A stretch of 29,612 nucleotides of DNA from Eutrophovita sp913057845. GTDB lineage: Bacteria; Pseudomonadota; Gammaproteobacteria; Burkholderiales; Eutrophovitaceae. The notes under the pieces were generated by a model that made no database searches, was not told the origin of the DNA, and saw nothing but the letters and a program-made list of their open reading frames with translations. A program made the position numbers and the translations under genes. Positions 1-7,775 of the stretch are shown here, piece after piece (position 1 is the stretch's first letter; every line of letters begins with the position of its first letter). The stretch is from assembly GCA_963925895.1 (NCBI GenBank), contig CAWUVH010000021.1:1-29612 (forward strand), in the 5' to 3' direction.

Positions 1-151
1 CGTTGAGCGTTATGTCCACCCCGATCAATTTCGACGATTTGAACAATTAGGACTCTCAATAGGGTTTAAGCATGTCGCATCTGGGCCATTGGTCCGTTCG
101 TCATACCATGCTGACGAACAAGCTGACGCGACTATCGCTCAAGACAACTGA
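1..151 (+). CDS. lipA: Lipoyl synthase, C-terminal fragment
   Basis: The window opens inside this gene; 49 codons and a TGA stop at 149-151 remain, in the frame that starts at base 2. The translated end contains VERYVHPDQF followed by GFKHVASGPLVRSSYHAD, which is the characteristic C-terminus of LipA, the radical-SAM enzyme that inserts two sulfurs into octanoyl groups on lipoate-dependent proteins. The iron-sulfur clusters and catalytic core lie outside the window, so only the end can be judged. The stop codon lies 20 bases inside the 3' end of the convergent glycosyltransferase gene. Identification rests on the conserved tail and is firm for so short a piece. Confidence 0.9.
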   Translation, partial: VERYVHPDQFRRFEQLGLSIGFKHVASGPLVRSSYHADEQADATIAQDN

Positions 152-1196
152 GTATGGCTTGTAACACTCTGCCCGGGTCTAATTCCACAAGGCAATCACT
201 AACGCTATTTACTTGCCGAGAGCAGCCCTCTTGAAGGCATGGCACACACAACCCCAGGCCTTGAATCAACGTTACATTACCGACTGTCTGTGAGCCAATC
301 TGAGACCAGGCACTCGCACCACCCAAATAACCATTGGGCCATGGACCCCAAACCAATGGACTGGAGGGACCAAAAATTGCAATCGTTGGTATGCCAGTTG
401 CCGCAGCCATATGTGTGACCGCAGTATCGGTTCCAACATAACAATTCGCAGATCGGATTATTTTTACCAATTCATCAATGGATGTTTGATTTAAAAGATT
501 GAGCACCCTCGGATCATCAGCATAAAGCCCCTTTAAACCGTCAAGAGTTTGCTCATCAAACATACCCGTAAGGACAATCCCTAGGTCATGCTCAAGACAT
601 GCTTCAATCAAGAATCGCCACCTCGAAAGTGGCCACTCCTTATATTTAAACTTAGGCGTCAAGTGCATCACCACATAACGATTTTTATAAACCCAATGCT
701 TAAATAGAGCGATTTGAGTCTCTTCTTCCATCAGATGCTCGGAGATCTGAGGCGCTATTTTGGAGCCATCCACCAAATCAGCCACAATGTCGTGATACAT
801 CACTAACGTGTGCCGTCTTAAACCGTCAAACTCGACCCAGTTATGAAGAGCCCACTTCTTCCAAAAAGATTTCTTGTTCGTTATTAAGGTGCCGTACCGT
901 TTTTTGCCCATCAACCACGCATAAAGGACCGGCCTATCACCAGGCAATAGCGAGATCGAGATGTCATATCGACGATAGTGCTGAAGTATCAATCTGAGAT
1001 GCAAGCCGAAACTGCCGCGCATTGGCATTGAAATCACATTATCAACTTCCTGGTTTGATAGAACTCCAGCCTCGGTGCCGCCAAACACCAATATGTCTAA
1101 TTGAGCATTAGGATAGCGAGATCTCAATGCGTGAATAACGGATGTCGCTAAAAAAACATCCCCTACCCTCCGAGGACAGATGACCAAAATTTTCAA
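132..1196 (-). CDS. Glycosyltransferase family 9, heptosyltransferase-like (WaaQ/WaaF type)
   Basis: A 354-residue protein with the two-domain GT-B layout of ADP-heptose:LPS heptosyltransferases. The N-terminus has the family signature (CPRRVGDVFLATSV, residues 7-20), and the donor-binding domain carries GTDTAVTHMA (255-264) and IFGPSSP (274-280). Four cysteines cluster near the C-terminus (residues 317, 320, 325, 335), as in many GT9 proteins outside the WaaC group. It probably adds a heptose or similar sugar to the LPS core at the cytoplasmic face of the inner membrane. The ATG start is preceded by AGGAGGGAG about ten bases upstream. It is the last gene of a minus-strand run of four glycosyltransferases, 32 bases after its upstream neighbour. 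Which heptosyltransferase (II, III or other) cannot be settled from sequence alone. Confidence 0.85.
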   Translation of the reverse strand: MKILVICPRRVGDVFLATSVIHALRSRYPNAQLDILVFGGTEAGVLSNQEVDNVISMPMRGSFGLHLRLILQHYRRYDISISLLPGDRPVLYAWLMGKKRYGTLITNKKSFWKKWALHNWVEFDGLRRHTLVMYHDIVADLVDGSKIAPQISEHLMEEETQIALFKHWVYKNRYVVMHLTPKFKYKEWPLSRWRFLIEACLEHDLGIVLTGMFDEQTLDGLKGLYADDPRVLNLLNQTSIDELVKIIRSANCYVGTDTAVTHMAAATGIPTIAIFGPSSPLVWGPWPNGYLGGASAWSQIGSQTVGNVTLIQGLGLCVPCLQEGCSRQVNSVSDCLVELDPGRVLQAILSCLER

Positions 1197-1228
1197 CCTA
1201 CTCCCTCCTAAAAGATCATTAGAGATCT

Positions 1229-2044
1229 CTATAGCACCTTCTGTTCAAGGCCAATGCTGGCCATAACTCGATCCGAATCCAATATGGCATTAAGCTTTTC
1301 TTCATTTTGACCCAACTTGCTTCGATCATTTTCATCGTGCCAAAGGTGCAGCGTTGGAGTAGCTTGCCTCGCGCTTTTATGTTTCACTCCTTTTCTTATC
1401 AGTCGAACAACCAAATCTGAGTCCTCAAGGCCCCACCCTTCGTATTCTTCCTCAAAACCATTTACGGCAATAAGATCAGACTTCCAACCTGAGAAATTGC
1501 AGGTCTTTACGCCTCTCCAACGGGCAGGGGCAGATTTCCTGAATAGAGAAAGTGGAAGTTTTGTTAAGAACGGCAACAAACGATTGATCTCTCGGGCTAA
1601 ATAATGTCGCAATATAGTCCGTGCATTCCAACACCCCACATCAATCGACTGATTCAAGACTTCCGCTGTGAGTCGTGGACTTAATAACACTCGATTCCCA
1701 GATAAAAACCAACCTTTTTCTGCCAGAATTTTATGATTCGACACAAAATTTCTCCGAGGAACACAATCACCATCAGTGAATATCAAATAATCACCATTAG
1801 CGGCCTTGATAGCCTTGTTACGGATGGCTGCAGCCCGAAACCCGAGATCCTCATGCCAAACGTGCAATATATCAAACGGAGCATCGGACTTCAGCTTAGA
1901 GACTACGTCCCTAGTTCGAAGATCAGATCCATCATCTGCGATAATGAGATCAAAATTCAAGTCTCGCTGAAAAAAGAACCCACGCACGACTGCCTCGAGG
2001 GCATCTGGGCGGTTATACGTAGTGACGATAACAGTCGTTTTCAA
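1229..2044 (-). CDS. Family 2 glycosyltransferase with C-terminal galactosyltransferase-like (7C) region
   Basis: A 271-residue GT-A fold enzyme. The N-terminus is typical of GT2 (VIVTTYNRPDALEAV), with the nucleotide-binding ADDGS at 36-40 and a DGD metal-binding motif at 91-93. The second half has the pattern of the Glyco_transf_7C domain: FSGWKSDL (184-191), GWGLEDSDLVVRL (203-215) and the histidines of LHLWH (232-236). It probably transfers a hexose or aminohexose to LPS or another surface glycan. The start codon is TTG and shares the four bases TTGA with the stop of the upstream glycosyltransferase. No Shine-Dalgarno site is visible, so translation is probably coupled to that gene. The acceptor and sugar are unknown. 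Confidence 0.85.
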   Translation of the reverse strand: MKTTVIVTTYNRPDALEAVVRGFFFQRDLNFDLIIADDGSDLRTRDVVSKLKSDAPFDILHVWHEDLGFRAAAIRNKAIKAANGDYLIFTDGDCVPRRNFVSNHKILAEKGWFLSGNRVLLSPRLTAEVLNQSIDVGCWNARTILRHYLAREINRLLPFLTKLPLSLFRKSAPARWRGVKTCNFSGWKSDLIAVNGFEEEYEGWGLEDSDLVVRLIRKGVKHKSARQATPTLHLWHDENDRSKLGQNEEKLNAILDSDRVMASIGLEQKVL

Positions 2045-2847
2045 CGTTTCTGCTTATTCAAATAATAAAGTTTGACGTATTTGTAATACGCCCCCTCAGC
2101 ATTAGACACCGCGAGAAAAAACCCCTCAACCCCATCTAAAAATCCAGCTTTTATTACGTAAGTTTTAAAAAAAGCGCCAAACCCATGCAACACTGCCGTC
2201 ATCAAACTTGAGCTTTTACCAGCTTGAGCAAGTTGCTGAGCCCCCAATGAGGAGTAACGATTCATCTTCTCAAGAACATCATCCGGGGAATGGAATGAAT
2301 CATGCATTAAATGACTCCTTAGCTGCTTAGACTTACCCTCAAATAATAGACGCTCATGCACAAGACTATCGCTAAACCTAGCTTTCCCCTTTCTAAACAA
2401 CCTTGGGACGTAATCAGGAAACCAACCGGAATGGCGCATCTCTCTGCCACAATAATTTGAGATCCTGGATATTTCAAAAACGTCCTCATCTGGTCTCGAC
2501 CCAATTATGCGAACAATCTCAGCGGCCAATTCAGACGTCACAAATTCATCCGAGTCGACCGATAAAACCCATTGCGATAACGCCAGATCGATAGCTAAAT
2601 TTTTTTGCGGACCAAACCCATACCAATCTGAAGTGTGAAATTTGGCGCCCTTCGCACGCGCTATGTCAGGAGTTTGGTCATCGCTACCATTATCCAATAT
2701 GACAACTTCTGAGGCCCAATTGAGGCCATCAAGACAGTTGGCGATTGTACGCTCAGCGTTCTTCGTGATAATCACCACAGAGATACTTATTGAATCGCTC
2801 AACCCTTCAACACCTTTCTCATCACTACCCCAATCACTCAACGCCAC
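2041..2847 (-). CDS. Family 2 glycosyltransferase, WaaE/KdtX-like LPS core glucosyltransferase
   Basis: A 268-residue GT2 protein. The motifs are SVVIITKNAERTI (23-35), VILDNGSDDQT (49-59) and the metal-binding SVDSDEF (96-102), followed by a WaaE-like stretch (HSGWFPDYVPRLFRKG, starting near residue 139, and VHERLLFEG). Members of this family add beta-1,4-glucose to heptose I of the LPS inner core, which fits the position near waaC and waaA. The C-terminal part is rich in hydrophobic and aromatic residues and may sit against the membrane. The start is a GTG that overlaps the upstream gene by 10 bases; the downstream gene begins within its stop. The first 20 residues look unstructured, so a later start is possible, but no better ribosome site is seen. 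Calling it waaE outright would overreach. Confidence 0.8.
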   Translation of the reverse strand: MALSDWGSDEKGVEGLSDSISISVVIITKNAERTIANCLDGLNWASEVVILDNGSDDQTPDIARAKGAKFHTSDWYGFGPQKNLAIDLALSQWVLSVDSDEFVTSELAAEIVRIIGSRPDEDVFEISRISNYCGREMRHSGWFPDYVPRLFRKGKARFSDSLVHERLLFEGKSKQLRSHLMHDSFHSPDDVLEKMNRYSSLGAQQLAQAGKSSSLMTAVLHGFGAFFKTYVIKAGFLDGVEGFFLAVSNAEGAYYKYVKLYYLNKQKR

Positions 2848-3656
2848 ACAAAATTGCCATTTTGTCTTAATCCATGCGTGGTCATATCGAAGGCTTTCAT
2901 TTCATTCCTTCGCCATGAAGACTCCAGATTTTTTCGTCTGAAACGTCTTATTTTTCTCTCGAACCAATTCAGTCCTAATGTTTTGTAATTCTTGCGATCA
3001 CCAAGAGCATGAGACGCAACAAGTCCTTTTTCTTTTTTCATTTGATCTTGCGTTACAGAACCAAAATGGTGCAACCACACAGCGCCCGTAATTGCTGTCT
3101 GAATACCTGCCTTTTCAAGTTCGTGAAAAAAGATTGTGTCTTCATAACCGAGCAACTGAGGTTTTGGAGTGAAATACCCTATATCTGCCCAAACGCTCTT
3201 GTGTACCGCCAAACAAACTAAATGCTTCGCTCCCATACGGGAGACAGCAGCCATGCGCACTTCGGCTTTTTGTGCGAACTCTTGAAAATCATAATCCAAA
3301 GGTCCTTCAATCATTGCTGGGCTGATCACTTTGACATCTAGACTTTGCGCTGCCTCAATAAGTCGTTCAGCCCAGCGCTTTGTCACCAGAACATCATTAT
3401 TCATAATGATGGTCCAATCCGCCTGTTGTTCTAAAGCGCCTTGATTCCAAGCAATGCCACAGCCAAGGTTGGATTTATTTAATATGACCCCCCCAAATGA
3501 TTGAGTCTTTAAATAATCTCGTGTGCCGTCATGGCTGCCATTGTCCACCACTATCACCCGATCCATGGGCGTTCCCGACTGAATCAGGCTATCAACACAT
3601 TTTTTTGTATACTCGACGGAGTTATAGCAGGCGAAAGTCATTGAGTAATCATGCAT
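2838..3656 (-). CDS. Family 2 glycosyltransferase, rhamnosyltransferase-like
   Basis: A GT2 protein of 272 residues from the preferred start. Motifs are FACYNSVEYTKKC near the N-terminus, VVDNGSHDGT (36-45) and IIMNNDV (83-89), where NND replaces the usual DxD; this is common in rhamnosyltransferase-like GT2 enzymes. A later LGYEDTIFFHELEKAG stretch supplies the expected catalytic acid region. An ATG at 3704 would add 16 residues, but the family begins right at the beta strand containing FACYN. The ATG at 3656 has AAGGG ten bases upstream, so I chose it; this also leaves about 90 bases between this gene and the divergent GT17 gene, enough for two promoters. It is first in the minus-strand glycosyltransferase run. 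Donor and acceptor sugars are unknown. Confidence 0.82.
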   Translation of the reverse strand: MHDYSMTFACYNSVEYTKKCVDSLIQSGTPMDRVIVVDNGSHDGTRDYLKTQSFGGVILNKSNLGCGIAWNQGALEQQADWTIIMNNDVLVTKRWAERLIEAAQSLDVKVISPAMIEGPLDYDFQEFAQKAEVRMAAVSRMGAKHLVCLAVHKSVWADIGYFTPKPQLLGYEDTIFFHELEKAGIQTAITGAVWLHHFGSVTQDQMKKEKGLVASHALGDRKNYKTLGLNWFERKIRRFRRKNLESSWRRNEMKAFDMTTHGLRQNGNFVWR

Positions 3657-3745
3657 ATCTTCACACTGCCCTTTTTTAAGCGCGTCCATTAGAATAGCGT
3701 TCATATAAATTTCATAACGTCTTATTTAAGTCTAAACCTTCAAGC

Positions 3746-4618
3746 GTGCTAAAACGAAAAACTTACGACTGCTTTTGTTTTTTTAACGAAGAAATGTTGC
3801 TCCAACTTCGCATGGACACACTTTGGGACCACGTTGACTACTTTGTCATCTCTGAGGCAAATTACAATCATAAAGGGCACCCAAGAAAAACCGTCTTCGA
3901 CATCAATAAGTTTGCAAAGTATAAATCTAAAATTCGTTATCAAGTGCTGGAAAAAAGACCCGCTGGAGTGAATGAATTTTGGAAGAATGAAAACTTTATT
4001 CGGAATAATATCACTAGCGGGCTATACGACTCGAAACCAGAAGATCTGATACTCATATCCGATCTCGACGAAATACCTAATCCGAAAAAAATATCAAACT
4101 ACAATCCCAAATTCATACGTGGTGATTTTCTCCAAAACTACTACAGTTACTACTTAAACAATCTTTGGGTCAACGATCCAAACCCAAGGAATACTGAAAA
4201 TTTCTCGGGAGTCATCTGGAGGGGAACAAAAATAACAACCATTGAACACTTCAATCACTTCTTTCGCGCTAATGCAACAAGCGTCAGACACTATAAATCA
4301 AGCGGCCCCTTACGATCTTTAAAAAGAGCCTGGTTCAATGCTCATCACGTTCAAAACATTGAGGAGGGAGGATGGCACTTTACATGGGTGCTGTCCTTGG
4401 ACGACATTATTAAAAAAATGGACAGTACCGCTCACACTTTTGATGATCCGAGATTCAGAGATAAATTATTCTTGGAAAAAATGATACACGCCAACAGGGA
4501 TTTCCAAGATCCTAAAAAACACTATGTTACTTTAAAAATAGACAGCTCATTCCCAGAGCCCATGAGAAAAAACCAGGAAAGATACAATAAGTTTTTAATG
4601 CCTCAGAAGCCAAACTGA
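3746..4618 (+). CDS. Glycosyltransferase family 17 protein (beta-1,4-GlcNAc-transferase III-like)
   Basis: A 290-residue protein. Its opening (YDCFCFFNEEMLLQLRMDTL, residues 7-26), SEANYNHKG (36-44) and LISDLDEIPNP (103-113, with the DLDE acidic motif) are the signature of GT17. That family is best known from the eukaryotic bisecting GlcNAc transferase MGAT3 and also occurs sporadically in bacterial surface-polysaccharide loci. Here it presumably decorates LPS or a capsule. The start is a GTG with only a weak ribosome site; there is no in-frame ATG before the conserved N-terminus. The gene is visibly richer in A and T than waaC and waaA, and it interrupts the minus-strand run, both of which suggest lateral acquisition. 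The family assignment is good; the reaction in this organism is inference. Confidence 0.85.
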   Translation: MLKRKTYDCFCFFNEEMLLQLRMDTLWDHVDYFVISEANYNHKGHPRKTVFDINKFAKYKSKIRYQVLEKRPAGVNEFWKNENFIRNNITSGLYDSKPEDLILISDLDEIPNPKKISNYNPKFIRGDFLQNYYSYYLNNLWVNDPNPRNTENFSGVIWRGTKITTIEHFNHFFRANATSVRHYKSSGPLRSLKRAWFNAHHVQNIEEGGWHFTWVLSLDDIIKKMDSTAHTFDDPRFRDKLFLEKMIHANRDFQDPKKHYVTLKIDSSFPEPMRKNQERYNKFLMPQKPN

Positions 4619-4649
4619 GACAGGAGCCACAAGTAGCAACCTCGGGTGG

Positions 4650-5405
4650 CTATCTTGCCCGACGCATACGCCATAAGACTCCCTCAAGGGAATTCCAATT
4701 TGGGAAGTTCGAATGTCGATAACTCCATTTCCTAGAAGTGGCCCTAAGCCTTTTCTCTACTCTCATCCAAGAGTCGACACGCTTCTCAAATAAATCACCT
4801 CCATATTTGGGGTATCGGTCAGACTCTGGATGAGAATAGCCATATATACGACTTTTGAATTCTGCCGTTCTAATGACGTACATTTGGTCAGAGAATCCGT
4901 AGCCGTAAGCAAACTCGTCATCTACAAATATCGAATCCTTATCAACCTCCTTAAACTTATAGTCCCACGCCAGGTTAACGACGGATACATCAGATCTGTC
5001 CTTCAGCAAGGAAATAGCGTCTTCAAACCAAGAGACTGGCGCCCCTTTAGGCACGGTTGCATCTCCAGAAAAATGAGCTAAATAGTCCGTATCACATAGA
5101 TAAATGGATACCAACTCAGCTATCGAATAGTAATAACCCTTACCCAAGTCGGATTTTCTAAGGCCAAAAAACTCTAACGCTGCTGCGGCATAGTCATCAA
5201 CAAAAACGTAATTATCAAGAACCCCATCCTTAATAAGCTGCTCCGCGTAACGAGCAACTAACGTTGGGCTATCAACATTATTGATTAAAAGTAATCGCTT
5301 GGTCGCAGCTCGACCTACCCCAAGCATTACCTGCTTGATAAATCCATGCTTCAATATGAATCGCCAATCTTTTTCCCATACCTTGGTCTCAACTGTAAGT
5401 GACAT
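4650..5405 (-). CDS. Unrecognised transferase-like protein in the LPS locus
   Basis: I do not recognise this family with certainty. The protein has 251 residues from the chosen start. It opens with SLTVETKVWEKDWRFIL. LLLINNVDSP (38-47) and CDTDYLAHFSGDA (104-116) could be the nucleotide-sugar and metal sites of a GT-A glycosyltransferase. A basic tail rich in arginine and tryptophan ends the protein (KWSYRHSNFPNW, then WRMRRAR). No signal peptide or membrane segment is seen. An ATG at 5501 would overlap the divergent waaC; the ATG at 5405 has AAGGG seven bases upstream and leaves 74 bases between the two genes, so I prefer it. The setting between glycosyltransferases argues for surface-glycan assembly. 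A modifying enzyme or a capsule protein is also possible. Confidence 0.6.
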   Translation of the reverse strand: MSLTVETKVWEKDWRFILKHGFIKQVMLGVGRAATKRLLLINNVDSPTLVARYAEQLIKDGVLDNYVFVDDYAAAALEFFGLRKSDLGKGYYYSIAELVSIYLCDTDYLAHFSGDATVPKGAPVSWFEDAISLLKDRSDVSVVNLAWDYKFKEVDKDSIFVDDEFAYGYGFSDQMYVIRTAEFKSRIYGYSHPESDRYPKYGGDLFEKRVDSWMRVEKRLRATSRKWSYRHSNFPNWNSLEGVLWRMRRAR

Positions 5406-5479
5406 TTTGGAACCCTTATCAAAACCAAATCTATCTAGATAAGGCTTTATTTTAAGCAATTGATCGTCCTCGGAGTAAA

Positions 5480-6490
5480 ATGATTGAAAAATTTCTAACA
5501 AGACAGAGCAGCCGATTAGCCGTGAACGCGCCGACGCGAGTCCTTATTATTAAAACTTCCTCATTGGGTGACGTTATCCATAACTTCCCAATGGTCTCCG
5601 ATATCAACATCAAATTTCCAGCTTGCACAATAGACTGGCTTGTTGAAGAAGCTTACGTTCCGTTGGTCAAGCTACATCCTTCCGTTCACCGTATTATTCC
5701 TATTTCTTTACGTCGATGGAGACGGTCCATTTTTTCCAGAACAACCTGGCAAGAAGTCGGAAGCTGCATTCACGAAATCAAGAGGCACTCTTACGATTTA
5801 GTTATAGATTCACAAGGGTTAATTAAAAGTGCCGTCCTCGCAAAACTCGCAAGAGGTCCGAGTTGCGGATTTGGCGCAGGGTACGCCAGAGAAAGTTTGG
5901 CCGGAATGAGCTATGACATTGGAATAAAGATTGACCGCGACCAACACATGCTGGATCGATGTCGCAAATTAACCGCCTCAGCTTTAAGCTATCAAGCCCC
6001 AGAAAAACCGAACTATGGCTTGATCAAAAACAACACAACCGCCAGCCAAAGCAATAAGGCTCTTATTCTGTGCTCATCAGCCCAAGTCAAGAAATTATGG
6101 CCTACGGATCGCTGGATCGAAATCTGTCACTACCTGAGGTCCTTGGGGTTTGACTGTCAATTCACATGGGGAAATCAGACAGACAGAGCTATTTGTGAGC
6201 AGATCTCATCATCGACTGGAGGTGAAATAATGCCTAAAATGCACTTGGGTGAAATTGCTGGATTAGTGAACCAATCTCGTTTAGTAGTAGGGCTCGATAC
6301 CGGATTATTACACCTCGCAGCAGCACTTGAAGTGCCTTTGATTTCTATATTTGGAGCATCTGACCCTTTAAAAACAGGGCCGAGAGGAAATGGGATCATA
6401 CAAAATTGTGGCTCGAAAAATCGCTTTCCGAGTGCCGACGAAGTCAAGTCAGCAATAGTAGCCGTAGCGACTATCTTCCGCGATGAGTAA
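5480..6490 (+). CDS. waaC: LPS heptosyltransferase I
   Basis: A 336-residue GT9 enzyme that transfers the first L-glycero-D-manno-heptose from ADP-heptose to the Kdo region of lipid A. The N-terminal IIKTSSLGDVIHNFP (23-37) is diagnostic of WaaC rather than WaaF. VIDSQGLIKSAVLAKLA (108-124) and the donor-site GLDTGLLHLAAAL (271-283) with IFGASDP (290-296) follow. The ATG at 5480 has CGGAG four bases upstream, which supports this start even though the first 20 residues are less conserved. waaA follows nine bases after its stop, so the two are probably one transcript, giving the usual Kdo-heptose inner-core pair. No waaF is recognisable in the window unless the GT9 gene at the left end serves that role. 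Confidence 0.93.
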   Translation: MIEKFLTRQSSRLAVNAPTRVLIIKTSSLGDVIHNFPMVSDINIKFPACTIDWLVEEAYVPLVKLHPSVHRIIPISLRRWRRSIFSRTTWQEVGSCIHEIKRHSYDLVIDSQGLIKSAVLAKLARGPSCGFGAGYARESLAGMSYDIGIKIDRDQHMLDRCRKLTASALSYQAPEKPNYGLIKNNTTASQSNKALILCSSAQVKKLWPTDRWIEICHYLRSLGFDCQFTWGNQTDRAICEQISSSTGGEIMPKMHLGEIAGLVNQSRLVVGLDTGLLHLAAALEVPLISIFGASDPLKTGPRGNGIIQNCGSKNRFPSADEVKSAIVAVATIFRDE

Positions 6491-6499
6491 CTTAAATTG

Positions 6500-7765
6500 A
6501 TGTTTTTTTTATATCAAATATTGGGTTGGATCCTTCTGCCGATATCCATTCTTAGAATCTTTGTGCGTAGTCATACAGAACCCAGCTACCGTAATAATTT
6601 ATCTGAACGTTTCGGTCTGTTGGAACCAAAACAGGATAAGCCGGCGATTTGGCTGCACGCAGTATCAGTCGGCGAAATGCTCGCGTGCCAACAGCTCGTC
6701 GAACAGATCGAGAGCAGATTTAAAGAATTTAATATACTCATCACGTGTACAACTCCTGGCGGGCGCGAAACTGCTAAGCAATTTACTTCTCCTAGAGTGA
6801 GCGTTGCTTACTTACCCTTTGATATCAATCTTTTTATTTCAACCTTTATTCGACGCACCAAACCAATATGCCTTTTGGTAATGGAAACTGAGATCTGGCC
6901 AACCCTCTACGCAAAATGTTCAAAATATGAGGTGCCCATTTTCATGCTGAATGCTCGATTATCCGAAAAATCCATGCGAGGTTATCTCAAATTCAAGAGG
7001 CTAAGCCAACAGACAATTGGATGCGTGTCGGGTATTTTGGCGCAAACGGAAAATGACGCAGCACGACTGAGACGCATCGGCGGAAAAGATATACTCGTAA
7101 CCGGCAACCTCAAGTTCGATAGAAGAGCCACTTCCAAACAACTCAAACTGGGCGAAGATTTTCGTGCATTATTCGGGGAAAAAAGACGCATCGTGGTTGC
7201 GGCGAGCACCCATGAAGGAGAGGAGGCAGCAATCATCGATAGCTTTATGTCTCGATGCGCAACAGATTGCCTTTTGGTTTTAATCCCCAGACACGCCCGA
7301 CGCTTCTCCATCGTGATGGAGCTCATCCAAAATCGAGGTCTGAAGGCAGTCAAACGGAGCTCGGGGCAATCCGTTCCAGCGAATTGCCAGGTTGTTCTAG
7401 GTGACTCAATGGGTGAAATGTACAGTTATTATTCTTGTTCGGATGTGGTCATAATGGGGGGAAGCTTCGTTTCGCTCGGCGGACAAAACCCTCTAGAAGC
7501 CTTGTCGGTTGGAAAACCCGTCATTACAGGCCCCCATACGTTCAACTTCAGTGACATCATAGAGAGAGGGATATCAGCAGGCGTTATTTGTGCTGTTCAA
7601 AACAGCAACATGGCCATGTCCTCAGTCAACGAACTAATATCAGATCGGGAGGCGACAAGCATAAAAAGAGCAGCCGCCATGCGATTCGTCAACGAGAATG
7701 TTGGCGCACTTCTCAAAACAATAAATTATTTGGAAACGCAACGAAAAGTTTGGCGCACCGAATAA
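6500..7765 (+). CDS. waaA: 3-deoxy-D-manno-octulosonic acid (Kdo) transferase
   Basis: A 421-residue protein, the usual length for WaaA/KdtA. It transfers Kdo from CMP-Kdo to lipid IVA on the inner face of the cytoplasmic membrane. A hydrophobic N-terminal segment (about residues 1-24) anchors it. The acceptor-domain motif WLHAVSVGE ends with the predicted catalytic glutamate at residue 59. METEIWPT lies in the middle of the protein, and the donor site shows VIMGGSFVSLGGQNPLE near the C-terminus. Frame alone would also allow a TTG three bases upstream, but the ATG at 6500 is the more likely start; its ribosome site is weak, which fits coupling to waaC nine bases before. The gene ends ten bases before the convergent fthC. 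Confidence 0.95.
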   Translation: MFFLYQILGWILLPISILRIFVRSHTEPSYRNNLSERFGLLEPKQDKPAIWLHAVSVGEMLACQQLVEQIESRFKEFNILITCTTPGGRETAKQFTSPRVSVAYLPFDINLFISTFIRRTKPICLLVMETEIWPTLYAKCSKYEVPIFMLNARLSEKSMRGYLKFKRLSQQTIGCVSGILAQTENDAARLRRIGGKDILVTGNLKFDRRATSKQLKLGEDFRALFGEKRRIVVAASTHEGEEAAIIDSFMSRCATDCLLVLIPRHARRFSIVMELIQNRGLKAVKRSSGQSVPANCQVVLGDSMGEMYSYYSCSDVVIMGGSFVSLGGQNPLEALSVGKPVITGPHTFNFSDIIERGISAGVICAVQNSNMAMSSVNELISDREATSIKRAAAMRFVNENVGALLKTINYLETQRKVWRTE

Positions 7766-7775
7766 CGAAACCTTG

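Noticed and set aside
4625..4651. AGCCAC/GTGGCT inverted repeat after the GT17 gene
   Set aside because: Six pairs with a 15-base loop and no T run; too weak to call a terminator.
5406..5501. Longer N-terminus of the unrecognised gene, overlapping waaC
   Set aside because: The extra 32 codons overlap a divergent gene with a good ribosome site, and a better start with AAGGG exists at 5405.
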